From NCBI GenBank assembly GCA_037043015.1, contig CM073325.1:994501-1058500 (forward strand): a DNA stretch of 64,000 nucleotides. Direction: 5' to 3'. The translations under genes were made by a program, and so were the position numbers. The notes below the pieces were generated by a model. The model did not search any database. It worked only from the letters and a program-made list of their open reading frames with translations, and was not told the origin of the DNA. Below are positions 10,737 to 22,607 of this stretch, in pieces; the first letter of the stretch is position 1; each line of letters begins with the position of its first letter. The DNA comes from Bryum argenteum. Its lineage: Eukaryota > Streptophyta > Bryopsida > Bryales > Bryaceae.

Positions 10737-12895
10737 ATGTTTCGCGGTATTCTGTTCGGTGCTGTGTTCGTGCTGCTGTGTGTGTGGGGTGCACAAGCTG
10801 AGCTTGTGAGCGAGGCCTTGTCGCAGGGGGGAGACAGTGCGACCACTTTGTACTCCGCTGACGGGTTTCTCAAATGCGTCTCTAGCCTCCACCTCACCGT
10901 GACCAGCACCGAGGACGTGAGCTTGCTTGTCAAGCTGTACGATTCAAGTGACCACCCAGTGAAGATTCGAGCTTCTCGCCGCGGCTTCCACTCTACCGCA
11001 GGATTCGTGTGCCCCGGAACAAGAGGCAGCACAAAGCTAGAGGCGGATGCGAGCATCGAGAATGAGGTTGACGATGGGGTCACTTCAATCACGCTGCTCC
11101 TTCATTTAATGAACCATGTAGTTGCTGTCGATGCGGAGCAGCACCAGCTGACAGTGGAAGCAGGCATGACGCTGTTCGACCTAGTAGAGGCTGCCGAAGC
11201 ACAGAACATGTCGGTTATTGCAGGCGCGTTGTCCATCTACGGGAACTTGACTGTCGGCGGAGTGATCTCAGCCTCTGCTCACGGGTCAGGACTAGGCGCC
11301 ACCTGCAGCCTCGGCGATTTGGTTGTCAAGGTGAAGTGGGTGAATGCACGAGGGGAGATCATTGTGAGCGAGAAGGGATCGAACGAATTGAAGGCTCTAG
11401 TTGGAGGGTTGGGTCTTCTAGGGGTCATCACGGAGTTCACTCTGCAGCTGCAACCGCCTTCGATGACTGTTGTGGAAAGTCGAGTCGACTTGGATGATGC
11501 AAACATTGTGTCGGAATTGGAGGCCATGATGAAGCACGAGACACCTCATGTGATTAGCTTCTGGCGACCTGACCTCGGAATTTACAGAGCTAACTTGTTC
11601 ACGCATGTGAGCTCGCAGGAGGTGCTTCCTGCTTCCGCCCCCCCATTCGACCCCGAGGCACGGCCTACGGCCATGGCCGCGGTCGATACTCGGATCGCGA
11701 GCAGTCAGAGAGAGATGATGGCTGCCTGGGCAAACGACTCAGATTCGGAATCATTGAATGCAGGTTTACTATGAACTCTACTCATCTGACTGTTGCTTTT
11801 CCCTCCACTCAACACCTGAGGCTCACATTTGGTACTGAGAAAACAAAGCTATGAAAGTATCTAGGAGCAATCGATGGGAGGTGAAGGAATTCAAAACCCT
11901 GAGGGATTGTCCAATCAAGGGTAATGTAGTATCGGTACTGATCTTCCTGTCGATTCGGAATTGATAATCAATCCGGAATTTCGGCAAAAGCGACCTTCAT
12001 TTCGGTTTCTCTTCAATCTGATGTAGAATTGGTGGCCAGTGCTGATAAGGATTCTCTTTGAAATGAGTGCGCAGGTGCGTGTACCGCGGGAGCCATATTC
12101 GTGAGCAAAACTCCATTCGTGAGCGACGGAAATGGATCTCCAGGCAACCACGCAACGCTCTCTACTAATCGCGCAATGCTGGCAGTAGACTGCAGTCCGA
12201 ATTGCGCGCACCAACAATCACACATGGGCTCCGTCTCGGAAGACACGGAGTTCACAATCAAATTCTCGCAGTTCGAGGAGTGGGTGCAGGATGTGAAAGC
12301 GATAGTGAAACCTGAGCTCGAAGCGCGACTGCACGGTACCAAGGTGAAGAAAAGCTGCCTACCTCCGGGAGCATTCTGGTTGCGGTTCGGGAAAGGGACC
12401 GACGCTCTCCTGTCTACGAACACGGGAACCGAAGATGTGGTATTCGTGCAGTGGACGCTAATGACATCGGCCCTGACGCCGCGGATTCCAGGCAAACAAG
12501 CAACTATCTCGGAGGCGATAGAGCAGCTGAGCTTGTGCAAGTATGGAGCCCGGCCCCATTGGGGCAAGAACCACGAGCGCGCGTTTCGACACCCGAGATG
12601 CCATGTGCGAGACAATTACCCTGCTGACAACATCGCGCAAATGCTTGCGTTACAACAAGAGCATGACCCAAAGAAAATATTTGAACCAGAATTGATCCGG
12701 CATGTGATGGAAAGGAACGGAAACGAGCTATTCAAGCTGTGCGCACTCCAACAGTGGTGTTTCTGCGAAGCCGATGAACACTGCGCTCATGGGTACTCGT
12801 GTCTGCCATCATTCGTCTTCCCGGAGTACAATACCTGCAGGCGCAACCCTAATCCTAATCCAGAACAACCGAAACCTCTGCATGAAGAACTATGA
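10737..12895 (+). CDS. L-gulonolactone oxidase-like protein (GulLO/ALO family FAD oxidase), secreted
   Basis: FAD-dependent aldonolactone oxidase-like protein. Plant members are proposed to oxidise L-gulono-1,4-lactone toward ascorbate, though activity and substrate vary. Two exons, 10737-11763 and 12075-12895, join in frame to 615 aa. Residues 1-21 (MFRGILFGAVFVLLCVWGAQA) form a signal peptide, implying secretory-pathway or wall location. An FAD_binding_4 domain spans roughly 50-225, with IYGNLTVGGVISASAHGSG around residues 167-185 and GGLGLLGVITEFTL after it. The ALO-type C-terminal domain contains HWGK starting at His504, a conserved motif in this family, and ends in a Cys-rich tail (CALQQWCFCEADEHC) typical of plant members. 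The ATG at 10737 was preferred over 10701 because it puts the signal peptide at the N terminus. No frameshift or missing motif was seen. Confidence 0.87.
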
Positions 12896-14386
12896 ATGGA
12901 GCGATATATGGAATGTCTCTAATTTGAGGTACAAGCCCAAGCCAGGTCGCCATTTTGCAGGAACCTTTTCGAGTACAAGAGATGGCACTAAATGTTAGAG
13001 CGACAATGGCTGCTACAAGTTTGATATTTTCACAATGGGTGCTACAAGTTTGATATTTTCACATAGCACGCGGAAGTTGTTTTCTCGACTACTCGGAGAC
13101 TAGAAGGGAGCAATCAAATGGCTTGGAATTCCGAGATCTCCACTTAGACACGGCATTATGTGAATATTGACGGAGACGCCATCTTCCCATATACAATTGA
13201 TTTTAGTTTGATTTTAGTTCGATGATGCTATCATGAATTTGTTCTAAAGCCTTCTTTCATGATGCTATCAGAGTGTCATTGGGGTAGTATAGTGGTTAGG
13301 GTGTAATTAATTGTTTGATCCATGAATAAATTTAAAAAATAAACAAGGACAGGAACAGATCTTTTTAGGCAAGGTGCTCAAACTTCATTACTATTACTGA
13401 CTACGTTTGAGATTTATGTGTTGCCTTAACAAAACATACTTCAATCAAAGTTTTCAATCAAAGTTTTCAACCAATGTTTTCAAGCAAACAACACACTTAT
13501 TATGCTTTACTTAAACGTTTCAAGCAAACAACACGGTTATTATGCTAAAATCGAAAAAATTCAAGCAAAGTAACGCACTTATTTTGGACAGAGGAAATAC
13601 ATATCCTATACAAATTTATGCATATTGTAAACTCCAGGGGAATGATATTCTTCGTACCACAATCTGCAACTTCTATTAGTTCCCATTCATTAAAGTGATT
13701 GATCCCAAGCCCAAAGCTCGCTGAAAACTTGAAACCTTCATACGATTAATACTAGGTACAATCATCATCAAATCAACGCGAGCCTATGCTTGATACTCCA
13801 AAACTCCTGAAGCTTGCTCGGTAGTGCTAGAAAGTAACAGTTTACACCCAAATGAAATTTCATTGCTTTCAAAGAATATGCATATAGACCGCTGTCCATA
13901 TCACCGTAAGCTCAAGTGCTTTGACTGCCATCGTCCTTGTGGGACTAATGTGCCCTATAAGCTGCAGATTGCTTTCAATTAGTCAAGCGTCCATGGATTA
14001 TCCACTGCAACAAAGTAGCATAATCCAACTTCATGTATTCAATGATATGTACACTCGCATATTCCGAAAGCTCCGATGGATGGGAACTCGAGATATCTCA
14101 AAATCGGTCTCAGTATGTACCATAATTTATCAAGAGAATGTCAAAAATGAGCGATAATCTAGCCTTGACAAGCGAACTCCATCGTCAAGCGCGTAATGAA
14201 GGTAGCATTTCCAATTGCTCACGTAGAGATGAGTGCACGTAGTTTGTACCCTTATCATATACAAAAATTGATCTTTGTGCGGCTAGAAATGAAACAAGGC
14301 AGAGGTGAGCAAACTCTAAGTTGAGCCTTCATAAACATATCAATAGAATGTAGATACAATAGCAATAGGAGAAAATTACAGAAATC
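12896..14386. other. Intergenic DNA with short direct repeats
   Basis: Contains 3' ends of the two convergent flanking genes. Near 13010-13065 the phrase GCTACAAGTTTGATATTTTC occurs twice in tandem. At 13435-13560 imperfect repeats of CAATCAAAGTTTTCAA and TTTCAAGCAAACAACAC recur. A tRNA-like phrase, GGTAGTATAGTGGTTAGG, sits near 13283 but no tRNA folds from it. Confidence 0.5.
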
Positions 14387-15373
14387 TTAGGCCGTAACTG
14401 CTGGCCAAGTCGCTTGAGACGACATGATGATGCCCACAATAACCCCGAAGAGACCTAATGCACTCCCAAAAATTTCGATCACTAGAATTTTGACGAACAG
14501 CGTGGAGTTCTGAGCATCTGAGAGTGCACAGCTGCTGCCTATAATACCCACGCATAGCCTGCCACAAATCAAGTTTCCTGGAATCAGAAAATGGTAGTCC
14601 AGACCGAATTGCTCTTTGCCTCCAATCTAGATTCTCCTTAATGTTTCAGAAATCTAAACGTAGTTCTTGACTATCAGAGATTAGAGCACAGTAGCGACTT
14701 ACCCGCAGAGCAGATTGGCACAGCCAACAATAACTCCTGAAGCGAATATAGAGTATCCAGCACGCATAGAATCAGGATGGAACGGCTCCTTCGTGGATTC
14801 CAACTTGGTCTGCAAAATAATGGCTACAATCACTCCGTAGATAGCCACCGCCTCGCAGAAAATCACACTGCGTGACATCAAACCGCCACATCAGTTAGGA
14901 GATGAAACACCTGCTTCGAATTCGAACAGACAAAGGCACAAACAATTTACCTGATGAGATTCTTCGACGTGATCCTAGGAGCCTTGATTGCTGCGCCGAT
15001 GAGACTACTCCCGGTAATATAAATACCCCTGATACAGACATCGCATTAGAAATTAGAAATCTAACAATAGTATTTTTAATTTTCTGCACAAAGTATCCAT
15101 TTGACCCGTCCTCGGATTAATTTCGACTCAATCAGACCTTTCCGAGCCCCTGGATCCTAGAATAAGAGCTCTAGGGTGTGACCTAAACGAAATTTTCAAA
15201 CACGCGAATGGAGTAGGGAGGAAAAGCGGTGGGATTGGAAATTAGAGTGTCTACCATGAAGCGCCCAGGACCGAGATGCCAATTGCGACAGCGATTCCAA
15301 TGGCGGAGTAGACATAAGGCGACATGTACAAAATGGCATGTAACCAGCCATACAACCACACCCAGAACCCCAT
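14387..15373 (-). CDS. VHA-c'': V-type proton ATPase 21 kDa proteolipid subunit c''
   Basis: Subunit of the V0 proton-conducting rotor ring of the vacuolar H+-ATPase, an endomembrane proton pump. Four exons, 15373-15255, 15028-14951, 14867-14703 and 14558-14387, join in frame to 177 aa, close to the usual 180 or so. All splice sites are GT-AG; exon 1 uses GTAGAC. It is a very hydrophobic multispan protein with two proteolipid repeats. Exon 2 carries GSSLIGAAIKAPRITSKNLI, exon 3 VIFCEAVAIYGVIVAIILQ with membrane Glu71, and exon 4 GIIGSSCALSDAQNSTLFVK then LVIEIFGSALGLFGVIVGII with Glu149. The family's proton-carrying acidic residues are thus present. The N-terminal exon (YMSPYVYSAIGIAVAIGISVLG) fits the first conserved span. 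A further non-coding upstream exon is possible. Confidence 0.93.
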
Positions 15374-15866
15374 CCTTGCAGATCTGTCACACACGGCGTC
15401 CTTCAAGGTGCTTCCGACCGATACGAGAGTTCAATTCTATCAAGGAGCGGATCGGGAGTCGGGACTGTGATCCGAACCCTAAGCTCAACCGAGCTCCACT
15501 TCCATGAATGACGAAGCTCATCTGGCGCTGGACCTGTGCGGCAAGGCCAGCATTCGGGGAACGTTTGGATGAAAATGCCGTGGATGAATATGTAACCTGG
15601 GGGTCGGTGGAGGTTTTATTCCGTCTATCAAAGAGGCCCAATATCAAATGTAAAAAGAATGCCAAATGTTATACAACTATAAAAATCTAAAAACGTCATG
15701 GGTTGCACTACTATTAACTATTTATGATGTTTTTAGCATCACTCACATGCGTGTGTTAACTTTACTCGTATATTTTTCTAATTATCACTTTGATTTGGTT
15801 TTGTCCAAACATAAAATTCTATTGCTCAAAATTGATACAAATCCAAGAATGATCCATTGGACTCCT
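15374..15866. other. 5' flank of VHA-c''
   Basis: Should include the promoter and 5' untranslated region of the minus-strand proteolipid gene. No other gene is recognised. Confidence 0.4.
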
Positions 15867-16154
15867 AGCCTAGAGGTATATGATAGTTTTGGAGATTGAT
15901 TTTTGAAGAACATTTTATAGTGTATCCTTTTAGAAACACCGGCAAGTTTAATTTTAGATGTTCATAAAAAATTATCAAAAGAGTTAAGAAATGGTGGCCT
16001 CAATTGGTTTAGCCTAGAGGTATATGATAGTTTTGGAGATTGATCTTTTATGAACATTTTAGAGTGTATCCCTCTAGGAACACCCGCAAGTTTAATTTTA
16101 GATGTTCATAAAAAATTATCAAAAGAGTTAAGAAATGGTGGCCTCAATTGGTTT
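15867..16154. repeat. Tandem duplication, 144 bp x 2
   Basis: The unit beginning AGCCTAGAGGTATATG at 15867 recurs at 16011 and continues to the phrase TCAATTGGTTT in both copies. The copies differ at only a few positions, so the duplication is fairly young. Confidence 0.9.
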
Positions 16155-16344
16155 AATCGTTCACTTTCTTTGCCTATGCACACAAATTGCTCTCACAACT
16201 AGGGTACGAGGTTTGACAACCAAGCAACTAGAATCTACACAAAAGGGATATTCAACCAAAAAGATTTTTTTGCTTTTAGTCATGAATTCAAATGTACCCA
16301 AGAGTTTGAAAATAGTTAGAGTCTAGAGTTTTTAGTATTATTTT

Positions 16345-16610
16345 GGTGCACTTATGAGCAGGCACCATCAGTGAGAAGGTTGCGGGTTTTATTCCCATGT
16401 GCTGCCCATGGTGCTCACCACCATAGTCCACTTAACAATGGTGAGGGTTTATTGACCTTGTTGAAGGGGCACCTCAAGCCCTTTGGAGGGATACCATGTC
16501 AAATATCTCAAAGGCACTTGTAACTGTGTAGGAACTAGCATAATCTTCACTCCAAGAAGAGCTAGTAGTCCCATCACGGGTTTTCAATGGCCTTCGCATA
16601 TCGATCCAAG
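16345..16610 (+). mobile_element. Diverged tRNA-derived SINE copy
   Basis: Matches, in order, the reverse complement of the SINE at 52558-52928. It has a B-box-like GGGTTTTATTCCC, then GGTGCTCACCACC, then GACCTTGTTGAAGGGGCACCTCAAGCCC, then GTAACTGTGTAGGAACTAGC. The A-box half is weak and the 3' end is degenerate, with no clear tail or target duplication. It lies just before the SERK pseudogene. Confidence 0.55.
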
Positions 16611-16797
16611 GATAGGTTGAATGTACACTCTATTCATGCCCGCCTTAAAATAGATTGGACTTGTTCTTCTTTTTCCACTCATCTTATTTTACAAACTTTT
16701 TTTGCTTATAAAAAGATTCTAACACGTGATGAACACTTGATTCTTGATCTTTGGTCAATGTGTTTTTATCGCCATTTAAAACAAATATCGAGGCTAC

Positions 16798-18800
16798 CTT
16801 GAAGGTCGGTCGTAGCCTTCTCTCGCTTCAAACTTCCCTCCCACGTCAAGATTTGACACACAAGTATTTTCTATGAAGCAATGGATTTCTAAAAGTTGAG
16901 GTTGCAATGCTCGGGTAAAAAGAATCGGTCGAGGATCATAGCATACGATCGCGACAAGTGTTTTTTTGCCTCCTAGGTTGATATCATCATTTGGTTACCT
17001 CGAGAGGTCTTGATAGACCAACTGATGTTGATTATCAATTGGCCAACCTACACGATCTTTGATCGCCCAGATCACAAAGCTTCGATGGGCTAAGGCAGCA
17101 ATACTATTTTGAATTTCAGATCATGTAATCTTAGGAAAGTTAGGATTGGATATCATCTAGCATTTGCCCAAACCGGATGGTTGAGCTATAACTTCTTCCG
17201 ATTATCGCAGTATGGAGACAGTGAGGTCAAGTGATATGTGCACGTTTCAATTTTGAAGTCGCGTAATCACTCGCTCGCACAATCATCATCAAATGTATCA
17301 CAACCATCATTTATCAAATGTATCACAACCATCATTTATCAAATGTTCAAAGTATATGTTAACCTAATTTATAAAATTTGAAAACTCATCAACTATCCTT
17401 GTAGTAATGTCCTCTTGTTGTGTCCACTCAAAAGATTCTCTATGTTTTAGAAAATTACTTTGTGTTTTAAGACTTGCATCTTTTGTCTGTTTATTTTACA
17501 AGTGTTATTCAAGCAAAATTTCAGCATCAGGAGTAGAGAGGAAGTTCATCTTTCAAGAATTTGAATGTTGGCATATATGCTAAGTTGATTTTTGCTTGTG
17601 ATGCAATTCCGTTTTGGTAGACATTGCAGGGAGTTGTATAATAACAACCTTTCTAGGACGATACCTGCACTGCTCTTGTCAGCCTGGATCTCTATCAAAA
17701 CAATAATTCTGGAACTACACCCAACATTCTCGGCCAACTGCGCAATCTACGATTCTTGTACGTCCTTAATCGTTCATATGCAATGATCTTTAACGCTCCT
17801 TGGTATATTTCTAACTAGATGTACACATGTGCGCTTCGCACTTTCAAGAGTTTCGGCGTGAGAAAGATGCTAAAAGCTCGCAATGTAAACGTTCTTTGCT
17901 ATGTAGATTATTAATGTTGATAATGTCCAGGTTGCTCTTGTTATTTTTTGTTTGAATGATGAATTTGGTGTTGCATCAATATGTAGACATGTACAGTTTC
18001 CACTTGCAATTCGACTTATTTGTGTGCGTTTTCCTTATGATACATCTAGAGCTGGACATTCCTATATTAAGGACTTTGCATGTTTGTTGTGTATGTTTGC
18101 CGAGCAGTCGGTTGAACAATAATAGCTTGACCGGTCCAATTCATGCTTCCCTTACTTCATTTGCTTCCCTTACTTCATTGGACCAATTGTAAATTTACTT
18201 CGTCTGAGCTCTTAACAGAAGAAGTCAGTATGTGTCATTCCAGAAGCCTTTGGTGCGGTTCAGCGGTTTACGAATGCCGACATATAGATTTCAGTGTGGT
18301 GTTGTTTGATAGTCAATTGGTACAACTTTTGCAAGATTCTTTCATACAATAATTTATTTGGACCCGTTCCCAACAATGGCTCTTTCGCGATTACACTCCG
18401 ATAAGGTACTTTTGAAATTTTCACGAGCATATCCGTCTCACCTTTTTATTAGGTTTTTCTTAAGTTTCCAAGTGTGATAATCTTTTCTTATATGCATATT
18501 ATCAAATCAAGGTAGTGTCGTGTCTCATGCCTTCATGATAAAAATCTTGAGTATCTGAGAACATTTACGAATAAAGAAACAATGGATCACAAGATAGTTA
18601 AGCTACATCTATGTTTTGTGTGTGTGCTTTGTTTCTTAACAACATGGTAATAATACAAATAAAAGTGTGTTCTAGTCAAAAGGACGCACACGTGATGTGC
18701 AGTTTTCTAAGAAACCCCAACTTGTGTGGGTGAGTGGTTGGTAAATAGTACCTTGGAGTCGCCCCCTTTTCCATCTCCGCACCACCACCATCTCATACAT
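16798..18800 (+). pseudogene. SERK-like receptor kinase pseudogene (exons 4-7 remnants)
   Basis: Third SERK copy, same strand as the other two. Similarity starts at an intron 1 segment (TTGAAGGTCGGT at about 16799, as at 27086). Exons 2 and 3 are absent. A damaged exon 4 is at about 17632-17759 (ELYNNNLSRTIP, with an internal deletion), exon 5 at about 18108-18190 (with an inserted duplicate of TTCATTTGCTTCCCTTAC), exon 6 at about 18335-18405 and the start of exon 7 at 18698 (FLRNPNLCG, then a stop). No start codon, signal peptide, membrane span or kinase remains. Similarity ends where a family A TTAA element begins near 18810. Confidence 0.8.
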
Positions 18801-18809
18801 CTTCCAAAA

Positions 18810-19680
18810 ACTCATTTTTGGAAAAAGTGACATAGATGAAAATAAAGATAAGCTATTCAAATCTTAACCCTACTAACTTGTAAAGGACTTGTTGTAAATC
18901 GTGTGAACCAAAACTTAACTCATGGAGCCTTATAGATTGCAAGATTGTTATGTTTTGAAGTGAAAAAACCACCAACATGAAATTTGCAATAAAAAAATCA
19001 CCAATTAGAAAGATGTTCATCTTCATCTCAAAGACCCTATTGAGCCCAAAAATTTCATTAAAAAAATATCTTGGCTCAGATAGTACCCTTGTACTTGTGA
19101 AAATTGCCAAACATTTTACAAAGAAAAAATAGTCCAACACTATACCCCTTGCAGTCAAATCCATGCCTAATTTTCATTACAACTTTGGTTGGGTTAAGGT
19201 CTCTACCACTAAACCTAGACTATAATTTGAATCCATTCCCAAAAAATCAATTTAAAATCTAACAAAAGATGAAGGAGATATAGCTCCTCAAAAATCATCC
19301 ACTTTCTCACTTTTCTCATTGTAAAAACATCATTGCATATCCAGTACCAAAGTTATCCAACTACAAAGTTGTTGGGATGAATTTGAATATCATATTTATG
19401 CAAGAAGTATTCATGGAGAAACTATTTTTGATCTTACATAATTGGCTTGCAATGGTAAAACATGCCCCATGTTTGAAAACCCAAAAACAAAAGTTGCCTT
19501 CACTAAAATGCATGCCATCTATACATACTTCATTGTACGGGCTTAAAATTTTTACCACACAAAATAGACTTGACTTTTGACTCATACCAAGTGATATGGA
19601 TGAAGAAGTTATGGCTCTTCAAAGTTTTTGCCCTTCATCTATAATGTTGTTTTTTGACATTAGAGACGTTTAGGGGTTAA
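18810..19680. mobile_element. Family A piggyBac-like element, inverted and 5'-decayed
   Basis: Ends at 19676 with GACGTTTAGGGG followed by TTAA (19677-19680). Its interior is the reverse complement of the 834-bp element at 7469-8302, with landmarks such as ACATAGATGAAAAT at about 18829 and GATGAAGAAGTTATGGCTCT at about 19600. The left terminus is not recognisable where it meets the SERK pseudogene. Confidence 0.55.
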
Positions 19681-19944
19681 TACCTAAAGGTCCAAGAAAG
19701 CGGAAATCCCTTTTTGGAATTTCCGCAGGGAGAAAATTTAGCCAACTTTGACCATTATAATCTCAAAATTGGAGAAAAATTAACTGTTCAAATTTGACAT
19801 TCGAGAAAAAGGTCAAGTTAACTTTAAGATCCTACGGTTGGATCTTCTAATCAATGCTTAGATTGAGTTTCCTTGCACCTAAAGTAGAAGAAGGTTCTTT
19901 TTGATAATTTAGACAATTTCGTATCAAGGACCTTTATGGGTTAA
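19677..19944. mobile_element. Family B piggyBac-like MITE sharing a TTAA with its neighbour, 260 bp
   Basis: Body 19681-19940, between the TTAA of the preceding element (19677-19680) and TTAA at 19941-19944. The ends are TACCTAAAGGTCC and the complement of CCCATAAAGGTCC. The interior closely matches 53952-54211: CAACTTTGACCATTATAATC, then GATCCTACGGTTGGATCTT. Confidence 0.55.
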
Positions 19945-20847
19945 ATCTAAGATAGAAAAGAACCATACAATAGCCTCATCAAAACAAGAGTTACATTCTA
20001 GATTCCACCTCCAAAATTTAATACAATCATTGTATATATTTTACATAGAATAGCTATTGGACCCTTTAACACCTTCTACCTCCAAAATTTATAACCAATT
20101 GAAGTCAAATCTTAAAATTTTGATCCTAATTGGTTCATTGTCCTACATACTTTGCATATGGACCAAAATTCATTCCATTGGCCCCCAATGAGCTTGTCAA
20201 TTGACCTTTCTAATTATTTTCATCAAAACACTTCAATAATTCATAAACAACTCGTAATCTTCGAGTTCATAAAAAGCATAGTAGGACTACGCATCACTCT
20301 TAGAGCAAGCCTAATGCAATATGTGGTGAATTGCTATTTGAGTAGGCTTCAACAGCAAATTATCGCTCGGCCTCTAATGGAGAATAGATTGTTGGCTGCC
20401 AAATGTGTTAGCAATTATCTCCTTCACCGAGAGTATTCGCATAGCCCCAATGATGTTGAGAATGGGTCCGACCAAGAAAATTTTGCCCCAACAGTAGTGT
20501 GCGAACAGACGACACAAGAAGGTGGGCTTGGTAAACAAGGCAATTTTGACATCAACTTAGTGTGGCTTGATGGGTCACAGTATAGCCTCATTGAGGAGCC
20601 CAATGAAGGAACAAGAAATCCCTGCTACTACAAAGGGAGACAAAGTGGGGATCCCTTGAGAGCTTTTCAAGGAAGGAGGATGCAATTATTCAACCGTGTA
20701 AGGGCGAGTCTCCATGCTTGAAACGACCCGTCATCTTTCAAGGTTTGCCCTGTAGCAAACCTAATAACAAATTAAGAAACCCACATTACAGTTCGTCCTC
20801 ATGTAAGAGCCGCACCATTATTCTTTTTTTAAAATATTTAGTTAATA
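19945..20847. other. Intergenic DNA with one unrecognised 189-codon open frame
   Basis: The plus-strand frame 20152-20721 is long for this AT-rich DNA. Its second half reads like ordinary soluble protein (QQQIIARPLMENRLLAAKC, then DINLVWLDGSQYSL), but I do not recognise a family. It has no recognisable domain, signal peptide or partner exon. It may be an exon of an unannotated gene, a transposon fragment or chance. Confidence 0.3.
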
Positions 20848-20960
20848 GAGTGTGTGTTCCATGCTTTAAGGGGAATAAAGTAGTCACAAAATGACAAAAA
20901 CATATTAGATTAGAAAAAAGAATCCTACTTTATCCCCCCTAAAGCATGGAGCACACACTC
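20848..20960. repeat. Long foldback inverted repeat (36-bp arms)
   Basis: Arms 20848-20883 and 20925-20960 are complementary at 33 of 36 positions, separated by about 41 bp. The left arm starts GAGTGTGTGTTCCATGCTTT. It would form a strong RNA hairpin if transcribed, and may be a foldback MITE. Confidence 0.85.
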
Positions 20961-21987
20961 CATCACCTAATTTTGTAAAATAGGTGCAACATGTGATGTT
21001 TGTGGGGGTTGCCACCATCTCTTGGCAACCCCCCTTTATTTCTGAACAACCGTGATTTTTTTGACAGGTCGAGTGTCTCCAAATTACACGCAAGCCACCC
21101 TCACCTTCAAATAATCACGGATCGGTTCAAGCATGGGGACAGACTCTAAGGCATCAAGGGTGTGAAGGGGCACAGACCATTGGAGCTACTTCCTAAAGAG
21201 GGGCTATATACGTCTTACCGAAGCATTCTACCGCTCATATGCAGCGGATGCTCTAAGATCAAGTTGCCGGTGCTTATGGAACCAGAGGGGCATAAAAGAG
21301 ATGTGCGGGGGGTTGGGCTGCAAACGTACGCGGAGAAGGGCTCAATTGTGGAGTAGGCCGTGAAGGTCACATAGCAATTTGCGGTGGCGTTGGGGATCGA
21401 TTGCAGCAACTTTCTGAGGATAACACGGTCCAAGCTTGTTTGGAGCATGCTCTTCCAGACTTTCATGCACAGCTGGGCAGGGCAAGTATTAAATTTGGGA
21501 GTCAACCATGTCAGCTCCTGTGAAGGAACGGGGAGCATGAGCAACAAGTATTATTGGATGTCAGGAGGGGTGCTGCCCCTTGCCCTTCGTCCTCATGTGC
21601 TACTAAGTGCCTCCGCTGCAGCGCTGCCGTTGAACCACTCCAATTCACACCTTCACTACATTTATCACTCAGCTTGTCAGATTCTGTCAAGTGCACACAA
21701 ATCCCTCAGTCCGTCTCCGACCATAGTAACAAAATTTACCCCAAAAACAAATCCAAATTACGAACATCAGTGGGCAGCTTCAACAACACTTTGGTGCACC
21801 TCGGCAATCTGAGGCAAGGTGCTCAAAAACAGCCCCAATTTCAGATTGGCAAGCTCATTGAAGATTTGCCAAGGGGATCACATCTGGGATCAATTGGAAT
21901 CAATAAATTTCATATTTATCTTGAATTAGTTATTAATTATGGAAGTAGAATCCATAGGTGTAGGAAACACCAATCGATCCAAAATGT
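20961..21987. other. Intergenic DNA, no recognised gene
   Basis: A GC-richer patch at about 21160-21700 has overlapping open frames of 110-148 codons on both strands. None resembles a known family, so I make no gene call. Confidence 0.35.
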
Positions 21988-22083
21988 ATACTGTAAGTAG
22001 ATAGATAGATAGAAACTTTGGTCCCTTTCTAAGGGGCCGGCGTGAATGAAGTGTCCGTTTGTAATGCTAATATACTATAAGTA
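21988..22083 (-). mobile_element. 5'-truncated SINE, (TATC)n tail, 12-bp target duplication
   Basis: Body 22000-22071 (72 bp), flanked by ATACTGTAAGTA (21988-21999) and ATACTATAAGTA (22072-22083), one mismatch in 12. On the minus strand it holds only the SINE 3' end (ATTACAAACGGACACTTC ... GGACCAAAGTTTC), followed by a TATC tail. Confidence 0.75.
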
Positions 22084-22607
22084 CATCAATAATCAAAGTT
22101 GGCAAGCATAATGTACCTCCTACTTAAATTGGACTAGTGGGTGGTTTTTTTGGTGTTGTGGTGTTGTGTGAATTTCAAGTCACCTACCTTAACCCCGAAA
22201 GGTGAGCAGCCTCAGAACAAGAAAAATTATCTCAAACTTGCAAAAGGTTTTAACTTCATGCAATTTAAAAATAGTAAGTGAAAGGCTGACCAAAGTCGAA
22301 TTGATCCGATTTGGGCCTCACTCACCTCTAGGGATCAAGTCAGTCTTTGTCTTGTAATAAATTTAGTTCCCACTTCAATGTTCTGAACACCAATCTACCT
22401 TGCAATTTCATGAGGACATCATTTTTGAAAAGTGGCATCTTAGAAACCTAGGTTTGTAATGGATTTATGATAAATTACCTCCTAAAACAATATGTTGTGA
22501 GTTGTTTTTTTCCCAAAGGTAGCAAATATATGGGTAAGAAAGTAGCCAAGATGTAACTTTACTAAGGTGGTTGGTTCAAAACTGGAGCAAGCCCAAGAAT
22601 GGCCCAC
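22084..22607. other. Intergenic DNA
   Basis: No gene recognised. A TTAACCCCGAAAGG phrase at 22189 resembles a piggyBac-like terminus, but I found no matching other end. Confidence 0.4.

Noticed and set aside
12013-12615. Minus-strand 200-codon open frame opposite the gulonolactone oxidase-like gene
   Set aside because: Antisense shadow of exon 2; no family resemblance.
13275-13310. tRNA-like phrase GGTAGTATAGTGGTTAGG
   Set aside because: It resembles the D-arm/A-box of a plant tRNA, but no anticodon arm, T arm or acceptor stem follows.
20152-20721. 189-codon open frame as a protein gene
   Set aside because: No recognisable domain, splice partner or homologue in memory; reported only as an open frame in an intergenic entry.
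22189-22205. TTAACCCCGAAAGG as another piggyBac-like terminus
   Set aside because: No partner terminus was found within several kb.
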